DNA from: Thermoanaerobaculia bacterium
Lineage (GTDB): Bacteria > Acidobacteriota > Thermoanaerobaculia > Multivoradales > UBA5704
DNA length: 14,310 nt
Assembly (NCBI GenBank): GCA_030150965.1
Contig: JASLEW010000081.1
Location: forward strand, 1-14,310
Direction of reading: 5' to 3'
Position numbers and translations under genes: made by a program. Positions within the stretch are counted from its first letter, which is position 1. Each line of letters begins with the position of its first letter. Under the pieces are notes generated by a model. It did no database searches, was not told the DNA's origin, and saw nothing but the letters and a program-made list of their open reading frames with translations. Positions 13,301 through 14,310 of this stretch are shown here, piece after piece.

Positions 13301-14310
13301 TGGCGCGATCGCCGGATGCCCCGGCCGTGGTGTTCGAGGAGACGGCGTTGACGTACCGGCAGCTCGAAACGCGGGCCAACCAGCTCGCGTGGCGGCTGCG
13401 CTCCATGGGGGTGGGCCCGGAGGATCGGGTGGCCCTGTGCGTGGAGCGTTCGGTGGAGGCCATCGTCGCGCTGCTGGCGGTGCTCAAGGCCGGCGGCGCC
13501 TTCGTGCCGCTGGACCCCGGAGCCCCGGCGGCGCGCAGGGACTTCGTGCTGAAGGACAGCGGCGCGGCCGTGCTCGTCACGACGGAAGCCGCCTGCGGGG
13601 ACTGGAACCCCTACGGCGTCCAGGAGGTCTGGCTGGACGTGGAGCAGCCCGGCCTGGGCGCCCTCTCCCACGAACCCCTGCCCTCCCTGGTGGGCCCGGA
13701 GCACCTGGCCTATGTGCTCTACACGTCCGGCTCCACGGGCACGCCCAAGGGCGTGATGGTGCAGCACCGCACCATCCTCAACATGCACCAGGCCTTCATC
13801 CGCGCGTTCTACGCGGGCCAGCCCAAGGGCCAGCGCGTCAGCGTCAACGCGCCGCTGTACTTCGACGCGGTGATGGACCGCGTGGTGCAGCTCATCGACG
13901 GCCACTGCCTCCACATCGTCCCGGACGCGCTGCGCGTGGATCCAGAAGCGATGCTCGCGTGGCTGGAGCAGCATCGCATTGACTCGTTCGACTGCACGCC
14001 CGCGCAGCTCAAGCCGCTGCTGGCGGCAGGGATGCTGGAGCGGGCCTGGGTGCCGCCTCTCGTGATGATGGGAGGCGATGCACTGGATGCGGAGTCATGG
14101 AGGAAACTGGCCGCGACGGACCGCACGCGCGTGTTCAACGGCTATGGCCCCACGGAGTGCACGGTCTGCACGGCGGGCGTGACCATCCAGGGAACCCGCC
14201 GGACGGAGCCGTTCATCGGCCGGCCCGTGGCGAACCTGACCGCGTACGTCCTCGACGCACGGCAGCGACCGGTGCCCATCGGCATGCCGGGCGAGCTGTG
14301 CTTCGCCGGT
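1..14310 (+). CDS. Multimodular non-ribosomal peptide synthetase, internal fragment (both ends missing)
   Basis: Frame 1 reads without a stop through all 4770 codons, and its translation is a continuous series of NRPS domains: A-PCP-(C-A-PCP)x3-C-A. Such proteins work in the cytoplasm. Each A domain activates an amino acid with ATP and loads it on the phosphopantetheine arm of the next PCP, and each C domain joins the growing peptide to it. Intact core motifs are visible in every domain: TSGSTG and YGP(T/S)E in all five A domains, GGHS in four PCPs, HHI(V/A)SDG in four C domains. The GTG at base 1 is not a start, because it falls inside an A domain about 50 residues after that domain's usual beginning. 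No thioesterase, reductase or epimerase is present. The real protein is longer than 4770 residues on both sides. Predicted order of incorporated residues is Pro, Val-like, Ile/Val-like, X, X. I do not recognise the specific pathway, so no gene symbol is given. Confidence 0.98.
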   Translation, partial: MLAERAPERVAAMLAVLAAGGAYVPLDPLHPRERLLHILADAGVAVLVGRREAMAALGWQQGPEVDWAGLAAPPSAGLEELPADGPAAAESLAYVIYTSGSTGAPKGVALPRRALASLLRWHPAALPGAARTLQFAAPGFDVSLQEDLATLSSGGELLVIPEEVRRDPERLLRLIGDEQVERIFLPVVALQSLAAAGAVGAVGAVGAAGAATAAGRGTAAASALRDVIAAGETLRITPPLADWLARMPGCNLHNHYGPSESHVVTALRLAGDSRGWPLLPPIGRPVPGARIEILDARLAPVPIGVVGELAIGGPPLARGYLRQPRLTAERFVPDPYVPHAEAAGARLYRTGDLGRWRPDGSLELLGRGDRQIKVRGMRIEPAEIEAVLEQLPGVGQAVVEAREDGGGNRRLVAWLAGDDGAALDAAGITRALRSRLPGPMVPEVRVLPGPMPLTASGKIDRGALPELAALGGSGAAGGEIVPPRDAMEEMLAGIWCSLLERPAVSIDDDFFALGGHSLLATQLVSRIRDACGCELPLQRVFEAPVLTAMAEAIRGSGEAARSGAGAPAAPPLRRVPGEAVRELSFAQWRLWFADQLQGGALYNMPIALRMSGRLALPVLSRVLGEVERRHQVLRTVFRERGADRGDRGDRADRGQPGQVILPPAECRVPLVDLTGLAAVRREPAALDWIERETRRPFDLRQGPVWRARLWRLGTPENAEDAEHLLLFAMHHIVSDGWSLGVLVREVAALYAAFAAGQPSPLAELPLQYADFAAWQRSWLAGSVLSEEIAYWRRHLAGAPQVLELPPDRPRALARSVRGAMRRLALPRELSAALAAFSRRQGATLFMTLLSGFSALLCRLTGQDDLTLGTTVAGRNRLETEPLIGFFVNTLVLRPDLSGEPRLPELLSRVRREVLGAYAHQDLPFDKLIEDLAPERRLAHTPFVQVMLTLQNAPLGGLAELALPGLRLAPVELAQAATRFEIDLSLHQAAGVIGGALTYSTDLFDGATLARWMGQFEALLRAWLADADLTLAEVPLLSAAERQQLIREWSGAAGEEAGDAAGDEAGATIPRLFAAQVSRRPDAVAVVWGEERLSYGGLDRLANRLARRLRDLGIGPEVPVGLCAGRSVEMVVGLLGIVEAGGAYVPLDPRSPVERLALLIEDTLPPVVVGQQRLLAELPVAPWTRVLALDGHDRSGGTGGIAGLAGAREHEEQAAALSPENLAYVMYTSGSTGRPKGVGVTHRGVARLVRDGSFMRLGPREVFLQLAPVAFDASTLEIWGALLTGGCLVVAAPGAPSLEELGRWIERDGVTSLWLTAGLFHEMVERDTPSPRPLSPLRSLRQLLAGGDVLRPQAVRRALLDLPGLRLINGYGPTENTTFTACHGMAEGPEPGRSVPIGRPIAGTEVYVVDGAWRPVPVGVAGELLAGGAGLARGYGNRPELTAERWVPDGLSGGRGKRLYRTGDRVRWREDGRLEFLGRLDRQVKVRGHRVEPGEIETALLLDSRVREAVVVAREAAEGDRRLVAYVVPEAGCSPTLGQVRERLGARLPEALLPSALVVLESLPLTSRGKVDRASLPAPEASSAGMAGTAAERRAPRTPVEEILASIWSEVLRVERIGADDNFFDLGGHSLLATRVVSQLRRAFEVELGLGELFAAPTVAGLAARVEEAVRAGARPVAPPITPIARSAGVAAAYEERDGWRGVSPRPAAADGREPRPMGDSRGREEEAAGELPLSFAQQRLWFIDQLEGGALYNVPLALRLSGELSVAVLSRALSEVVRRHEVLRTVFREEGGRPRQVILAPGPAAPPGSGLVSLVDLTSLAEDRREAVAAALAAAEAQRPFDLARGPLLRVRLWRLGTAESAEHVLLLVLHHIASDGWSLGVLVREVTALYTAFAAGRPSPLPELPVQYADFAAWQRRWLSGGVLAAELAYWRERLAGAPPVLELPTDRPRPAVQTFRGAVRALPFPPELADALAALCRRQEATLFMALLAVLGAHLSRLSGQSDLTVGTAIAGRNQLEIEGLIGFFVNTLVLRPDLSGEPSLAELLVRVRRETLLAYAHQDLPFEKLVEELAPERSPAHSPLFQVMLVVQNAEVGDLALPGLRLQRVALPGTTAKFDLTLAFAQGEAGRLTGSLVYNADLFDAPSAERLAGGFTRLLGAAVETPERRLAEIELLSAAERHQAIREWNATDTLWPRQATLPQLFALQAAAHPLRPAWEYGGGRLSYGELAGRSDAVARFLRGQGVRAGEVVGLCGERGGAVLVAMLGILKAGAAYLPLDPDHPRERLAWMLADSGASLVLSQESLVPRLPASGVRVVPLDSRWGEISSATSVECSLADEVRLPTSGECSLTDEAGLPAYVIYTSGSTGRPKGVAVPHRAIVRLVMATDYVDLSGLGDDGRMAQLSNLSFDAATFEIWGALLAGATLVGVPRETVLSPAALAAFLAAERIRVMFLTTALFNQVAQQAPSAFAMLHTVLFGGEAVDPGAVRRVLAAGGPERLLHVYGPTENTTFSTWHRVEAVAEHAVTVPIGRPVANSRAYLLDAGLQPVPLGGVGELYLGGEGLSLGYWRRPDLTAERFVASPALPGERLYRTGDLARQLPDGSLEFRGRHDQQVKLRGFRIELAEIELALAGVGGVAEAAVVLRDDLSGGKGLVAYLVPAAGAAPSSAALRQALAEQLPSYMVPAHFVRIAALPLTANGKVDRRWLAAQGPLPDALSGGAPRVAPGTAVEEIVAGIFAAVLGDGGSAANRRRFDEGVLAGAEADFFALGGHSLLATRLVSRVRAAFGVELPLRAVFEHPTVAGLAARVEEAMREGVRPAAPPITRTPRSAGDAAAPEERNGLPGVAPRAVAGTERREPRPIGDARGQEEAAAGELPLSFAQQRLWFIDQLEGGALYNVPLALRLSGELSVAALSRALAEVVRRHEVLRTVFREEGGRPRQVILAPAAAALSGAGVVSMVDLSALAAARREPAAAAHAAAEARRPFDLARGPLLRVRLWRLGAAEHVLLLAMHHIASDGWSLGVLVREMTALYGAFAAGRPAPRPAGSGGLPELPVQYADFAAWQRRWLAGDVLAGELAYWRERLVGAPPVVELPTDRPRPAVQTFRGTVRALSFPPELADALAALCRRQEATLFMALLAVLGAHLSRFSGQSDLTVGTAIAGRNRLEIEDLIGFFVNTLVLRPDLSGEPSLAELLVRVRRETLLAYAHQDLPFEKLVEELAPERSLAHSPLFQVMLLVQNAEVGDLALPGLRLQRVALPETTAKFDLTLAFAQGEAGELAGSLVYNADLFDAPSAERLAGGFTRLLGAAVAAPERRLAEIELLSAAERHQAIREWSDGAAAEDGWAPSGITAERLLAAHACRTPEATAVVCGEETLSYGELHLRANRLAHWLRRAGVGPESRVGVLLDRSCGMAVSLLGILRSGGAYLPLDPSFPAERLAWTAGDAGLAALLTETALAGAVPDLLTGADVPVLVLDGGGQTELAAENATEPSPWADAASPAYVLYTSGSTGRPKAVVVTQGSLVQLFSALRQRPGMTAADTVLAVTTISFDMAAVDLLLPLAVGARVVLARRDEAGDGEALGRLIAEESVSLVQVTPATWQLLLGGARDLAAVRALSGGEALTPRLAADLRAVTRSLWNCYGPTETTVYCAVGAVETAEGPVAIGRPVAGSRVVLLDRTGQLTPVGAAGHLHVGGAGLARGYLNRPELTAERFVPDATAAEPGARLYRTGDLARLLADGRLDYLGRIDQQVKLRGYRIELGEIEAVMRECPGVGDAVAVLLPPGRDPAAGATDRRLAAAYVTGDGGVPSAAELRRFLARRLPPYMVPAQLAAVGRLPLTPSGKVDRRALAAHLVAGIAAGSAAEGARREGYVPPRGPVEEMLAGIWEEVLERAPIGAEDDFFALGGHSLLATRLVSRVRAAFGTELRLRAVFERPTLAGLAREVEASRPGGSAPPLARADRQRDLPLSFAQQRLWFIEQLESTPLYNVPLALRLAGSPSAAVLSAVLREVVRRHEVLRTVFRGDGGEPRQVILPPGGMRVPVVDLTRLPTARRNPVAAALLKAEARRPFDLARGPLLRAALWRLGEAEHLLLLATHHIASDGWSAGVLMREMTALYAAFAAGLPSPLPELPVQYADFAVWQRGWLQGGVLQAQVEWWKNQLSGAPFVLDVPTDRPRTATSTQRGGLVRVTLPRVLSERVDALAQAEGATPFMALLAAFQAVLSRMSGQDDVLVGSPIANRRHAETEGLIGFFVNMLVLRGRFSAKTTFRELLAQVRATTLGAYEHQDIPFEHLVEALQPERDLGRTPLFQAMFALQNAPVPELVVPGLTVGPASFEGGTPTQFELALDLNRTRDGYEGRFHYAAEWYDAGTIERFAAHLRRLLEAVCDAPDLPLADVPLVSPEELVRLVRMGGGELLDFERDATLHGLIERQVARSPDAPAVVFEETALTYRQLETRANQLAWRLRSMGVGPEDRVALCVERSVEAIVALLAVLKAGGAFVPLDPGAPAARRDFVLKDSGAAVLVTTEAACGDWNPYGVQEVWLDVEQPGLGALSHEPLPSLVGPEHLAYVLYTSGSTGTPKGVMVQHRTILNMHQAFIRAFYAGQPKGQRVSVNAPLYFDAVMDRVVQLIDGHCLHIVPDALRVDPEAMLAWLEQHRIDSFDCTPAQLKPLLAAGMLERAWVPPLVMMGGDALDAESWRKLAATDRTRVFNGYGPTECTVCTAGVTIQGTRRTEPFIGRPVANLTAYVLDARQRPVPIGMPGELCFAG
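589..633 (+). repeat. 9-bp tandem repeat in A1 encoding Gly-Ala-Val
   Basis: The unit GGTGCGGTC occurs three times without change (589-615), followed by two degenerate units ending in GCC (616-633). It is in frame and gives (Gly-Ala-Val)3-(Gly-Ala-Ala)2, residues 197-211, in the loop between motifs A4 and A5. It looks like a slippage product in a non-conserved loop. Confidence 0.9.
1447..1668 (+). other. Peptidyl carrier protein PCP1 (thiolation domain)
   Basis: Residues 483-556. The core motif DDFFALGGHSLLATQL holds Ser517, the attachment site for 4'-phosphopantetheine added by a separate phosphopantetheinyl transferase. The His before the Ser (GGHS) is typical of carriers that hand on to an LCL-type condensation domain; GGDS is more common before epimerases. 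It holds the prolyl or peptidyl-prolyl thioester made by A1 and delivers it to C1. The domain has normal length. A linker of about 25 Ala/Pro-rich residues joins it to C1. Confidence 0.95.
1927..1962 (+). repeat. 9-bp tandem repeat in C1 encoding Asp-Arg-Gly
   Basis: The unit GATCGCGGC occurs four times with one or two changed bases in the last two units. It encodes DRG-DRG-DRA-DRG (residues 643-654) directly after RTVFRERGA. C2 and C3 have only EEGG at this place, so C1 carries a net insertion of about a dozen charged residues in a loop. Confidence 0.9.
2146..2169 (+). repeat. Short 9-bp repeat in C1 (Glu-Asn/Asp-Ala)
   Basis: GAGAACGCC and GAGGACGCC are followed by GAGCAC, encoding ENA-EDA-EH (residues 716-723) just before the LLL strand that leads to the catalytic HHIVSDG. 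The same position holds ESAEH in C2 and a single AEH in C3 and C4, so copy number differs from domain to domain. Confidence 0.7.
3199..4722 (+). other. Adenylation domain A2, predicted valine-like
   Basis: Residues 1067-1574, a complete domain. Motifs: A1 (LSYGGLDRLANRLA, from 1092), A2 (GGAYVPLDP), A3 (YTSGSTGRPKG, 1226-1236), A4 (FDASTLEIWGALLTGG, from 1270), A5 (NGYGPTENTTF, from 1368), A7 (YRTGDR), A8 (LDRQVKVRGHRVEPGEIE) and A10 (PLTSRGKVDR) with Lys1569. Pocket residues D1271, A1272, L1275, W1313, L1343, G1345, G1369, T1377, F1378, K1569 read DALWLGGTFK. This is one conservative change from the DALWMGGTFK and two from the DAFWIGGTFK valine codes. Valine is therefore the first choice, with other branched aliphatic residues possible. 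The C1-A2 linker carries an acidic, Gly/Ala-rich stretch at residues 1050-1066. Confidence 0.93.
4780..5007 (+). other. Peptidyl carrier protein PCP2
   Basis: Residues 1594-1669. The motif DDNFFDLGGHSLLATRVV places the phosphopantetheine serine at Ser1629. Normal spacing is seen from helix 1 to the core motif (ten residues between VL and FF). Its last part, from about base 4966, begins the long direct repeat shared with PCP3. It presents the A2 product to C1 as acceptor and then to C2 as donor. An unusually long, charged linker of about 60 residues follows before C2. Confidence 0.95.
5121..5170 (+). repeat. 20-bp tandem repeat in the PCP2-C2 linker
   Basis: CGCGGCCGATGGGCGGGAGC (5121-5140) is followed by a copy differing at two positions (5141-5160) and the start of a third (CGCGGCCGGG). 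Because 20 is not a multiple of three, the copies are read in different frames (giving AADGRE, then PRPMGDS, then RGRE) while the overall NRPS frame remains open. The PCP3-C3 linker has a related single copy near 8575-8602. The linker as a whole (about 5008-5190, roughly 60 residues) is long, Arg/Glu/Pro-rich and probably disordered. Confidence 0.85.
5191..6516 (+). other. Condensation domain C2 (LCL type likely)
   Basis: Residues 1731-2172. Motifs in order: LPLSFAQQRLWFIDQLEGG, RRHEVLRTVFRE, HHIASDG (1871-1877, second His1872), YADFAAWQRRWL, GRNQLEIEGLIGFFVNT, HQDLPFEKLVEEL. It would condense the peptide on PCP2 with the aminoacyl group on PCP3. It is nearly the same as C3: aligned by hand, the C-terminal lobe through the IREW linker (residues 1930-2187) matches residues 3079-3336 without a gap and with about 14 differences in 258 positions. 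Such closeness within one protein points to recent duplication or gene conversion. Confidence 0.96.
6601..8118 (+). other. Adenylation domain A3, predicted isoleucine/valine-like
   Basis: Residues 2201-2706, a complete domain with A1 (LSYGELAGRSDAVA), A2 (GAAYLPLDP), A3 (YTSGSTGRPKG), A4 (FDAATFEIWGALLAGA, from 2409), A5 (HVYGPTENTTF, from 2502), A7 (YRTGDL), A8 (HDQQVKLRGFRIELAEIE) and A10 (PLTANGKVDRR) with Lys2701. Pocket residues D2410, A2411, F2414, F2453, L2477, G2479, V2503, T2511, F2512, K2701 read DAFFLGVTFK. This lies close to isoleucine codes such as DAFFYGITFK, so a branched aliphatic residue is likely; Ile versus Val is not settled. The domain carries a recent 42-bp tandem duplication (residues 2330-2357) just before motif A3. 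Confidence 0.92.
6988..7071 (+). repeat. 42-bp tandem duplication in A3
   Basis: Bases 6988-7029 and 7030-7071 are the same except at five positions. They encode TSVECSLADEVRLP and TSGECSLTDEAGLP (residues 2330-2357), immediately before the AYVIYTSGSTG core. The duplication is in frame and lies in the variable segment upstream of motif A3. Confidence 0.95.
8176..8439 (+). other. Peptidyl carrier protein PCP3 with enlarged loop 1
   Basis: Residues 2726-2813. The motif EADFFALGGHSLLATRLV gives the phosphopantetheine site Ser2773. Between helix 1 (ending VL, 2741-2742) and the FF of the core there are 23 residues (2743-2765) instead of the ten in PCP2 and PCP4. The extra 13 residues are Gly/Ala/Arg-rich. 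The frame is kept and all core residues are present, so the domain is probably functional. The end of the domain and the following linker belong to the long direct repeat shared with PCP2-C2. Confidence 0.93.
8398..10008 (+). repeat. Long direct repeat, copy 2 (PCP3 end - linker - C3 - start of C-A linker)
   Basis: This is the second copy of the block at 4966-6561, offset by about 3.44 kb, which is one module. After the shared GCGATCCGCGAGTGG the two copies diverge at once: NATDTLWPRQ before A3 and SDGAAAEDG before A4. The repeat therefore brackets the A3-PCP3 segment. Confidence 0.93.
8626..9963 (+). other. Condensation domain C3 (LCL type likely)
   Basis: Residues 2876-3321. Motifs: LPLSFAQQRLWFIDQLEGG, RRHEVLRTVFREEGG, HHIASDG (3013-3019, second His3014), YADFAAWQRRWL, GRNRLEIEDLIGFFVNT and HQDLPFEKLVEEL. 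It would join the peptide on PCP3 to the aminoacyl group on PCP4. It is a near copy of C2. The main differences are in two loops: the segment before EHVLLL is shorter, and there is an extra Gly-rich segment (RPAGSGG, around residues 3045-3051) before LPELPVQYADF. Both are indel-type changes in repeat-prone DNA. Confidence 0.96.
10051..11550 (+). other. Adenylation domain A4, unusual pocket, substrate not assigned
   Basis: Residues 3351-3850, a complete domain. It has A1 (LSYGELHLRANRLA), A2 (GGAYLPLDP), A3 (YTSGSTGRPKA, with Ala3516 where Gly is usual), A5 (NCYGPTETTVY, from 3640), A7 (YRTGDL), A8 (IDQQVKLRGYRIELGEIE) and A10 (PLTPSGKVDRR) with Lys3844. A4 is FDMAAVDLLLPLAVGA, a form different from A2 and A3 (FDA..EIWGALL) and like the subfamily that includes many glycine-activating domains. 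Pocket residues D3552, M3553, V3556, Q3595, L3617, G3619, C3641, V3649, Y3650, K3844 read DMVQLGCVYK. The usual His of the HR/HRA motif after A3 is Gln3521 here (VVVTQGS). I cannot match this code to a known substrate; glycine or another small residue is only a weak guess. Confidence 0.9.
11614..11844 (+). other. Peptidyl carrier protein PCP4
   Basis: Residues 3872-3948. The motif EDDFFALGGHSLLATRLV gives the phosphopantetheine site Ser3909. Spacing from helix 1 to the core is normal. A short linker of about 18 residues leads to C4, unlike the long linkers after PCP2 and PCP3. It carries the product of A4 as acceptor for C3 and donor for C4. Confidence 0.95.
11896..13203 (+). other. Condensation domain C4, apparently chimeric
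   Basis: Residues 3966-4401. The N-terminal lobe resembles the other C domains here: LPLSFAQQRLWFIEQLES, RRHEVLRTVFRG, HHIASDG (4097-4103, second His4098), PSPLPELPVQYADF. After about residue 4150 the style changes: VEWWKNQLSGAPFVLDVPTD replaces AYWRERL(A/V)GAPPV(L/V)ELPTD, and the C-terminal lobe (GLIGFFVNMLVLRGRF, HQDIPFEHLVEALQPERD, TPLFQAMFALQNAP, TQFELALDL) is only moderately like C1-C3. Proline CCC and serine TCC codons become more common and lysines more frequent. All catalytic and structural motifs are kept, so it is likely functional. It would add the A5 residue to the peptide from PCP4. The change point lies near the lobe boundary. Confidence 0.93.
13270..14310 (+). other. Adenylation domain A5 (C-terminus missing), substrate not assigned
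   Basis: Residues 4424-4770. It contains A1 (LTYRQLETRANQLAWRL), A2 (GGAFVPLDP), A3 (YTSGSTGTPKG), A4 (YFDAVMDRVVQLIDGH, F4621), A5 (NGYGPTECTVC, from 4713) and the start of A6 (PGELCFAG), where the window ends. The catalytic A10 lysine is outside. Pocket residues D4622, A4623, D4626, D4664, M4689, G4691, G4714, V4722, C4723 read DADDMGGVC. The DCTPAQL segment is typical of a subfamily that includes acidic/amide-type (Glu/Gln) domains, but Asp at the third position replaces the Lys or Gln seen there. An acidic pocket may favour a basic or polar side chain; this is inference. Its sequence style matches the C-terminal lobe of C4 rather than A1-A4. Confidence 0.92.

Noticed and set aside
10069..13974. 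Very long open frame on the minus strand (about 1300 codons)
   Set aside because: It is antisense to the NRPS and reads as Arg/Gln/His/Ala-rich low-complexity protein with no recognisable domain. High GC removes stop codons from the opposite strand. The same applies to minus-strand frames at 6934-9990 and 4744-6846.
12451..14310. Start of a separate downstream NRPS gene at the change of sequence style
   Set aside because: The frame is continuous through the seam, there is no stop, ribosome binding site or start codon context, and the C domain is completed across it.
14100..14310. Thioesterase or end of the gene near the window end
   Set aside because: The last residues are still motif A6 of an adenylation domain, so PCP and any release domain lie beyond the window.

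Overview
The whole 14.3-kb window is one open reading frame on the + strand (frame 1, 4770 codons, no stop, open at both ends). It encodes an internal piece of a giant multimodular non-ribosomal peptide synthetase (NRPS). The DNA is very GC-rich, and lysine is scarce over most of the length. This suggests a high-GC bacterium rich in secondary metabolism. Myxococcota is my best guess and Acidobacteriota or another high-GC group is possible; no taxonomic marker gene is present, so this is inference.

Layout (residues counted from base 1): A1 (5'-truncated)-PCP1 | C1-A2-PCP2 | C2-A3-PCP3 | C3-A4-PCP4 | C4-A5 (3'-truncated). Four carrier proteins carry intact phosphopantetheine serines in GGHS motifs, and four condensation domains carry intact HHxxxDG motifs. 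Between them lie five adenylation domains. I see no epimerisation, methyltransferase, cyclisation, reductase or thioesterase domain. The GGHS form of the carrier motif fits modules that do not precede an epimerase. The window therefore holds chain-elongation machinery for an all-L stretch, and the start and release modules lie outside it.

Hand-read specificity pockets give A1 = proline (clear), A2 = valine-like, A3 = isoleucine/valine-like, A4 = unassigned (glycine-related lineage, unusual pocket) and A5 = unassigned (two pocket aspartates). The predicted order is Pro-Val-Ile-X-X, if collinear.

The most interesting content is evolutionary. (1) A block of about 1.6 kb (end of PCP, linker, whole C domain) is present twice, as C2 and C3, almost unchanged and with boundaries at domain junctions; the adenylation domains that follow it (A3 and A4) belong to different subfamilies. 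(2) Sequence style changes sharply inside C4, near base 12450, about at the N-lobe/C-lobe boundary, which looks like a recombination seam. (3) Several short in-frame tandem repeats (9, 20 and 42 bp) sit in loops and linkers and change their length between otherwise similar domains. There is no intergenic sequence, RNA gene, promoter, terminator or mobile element in the window.
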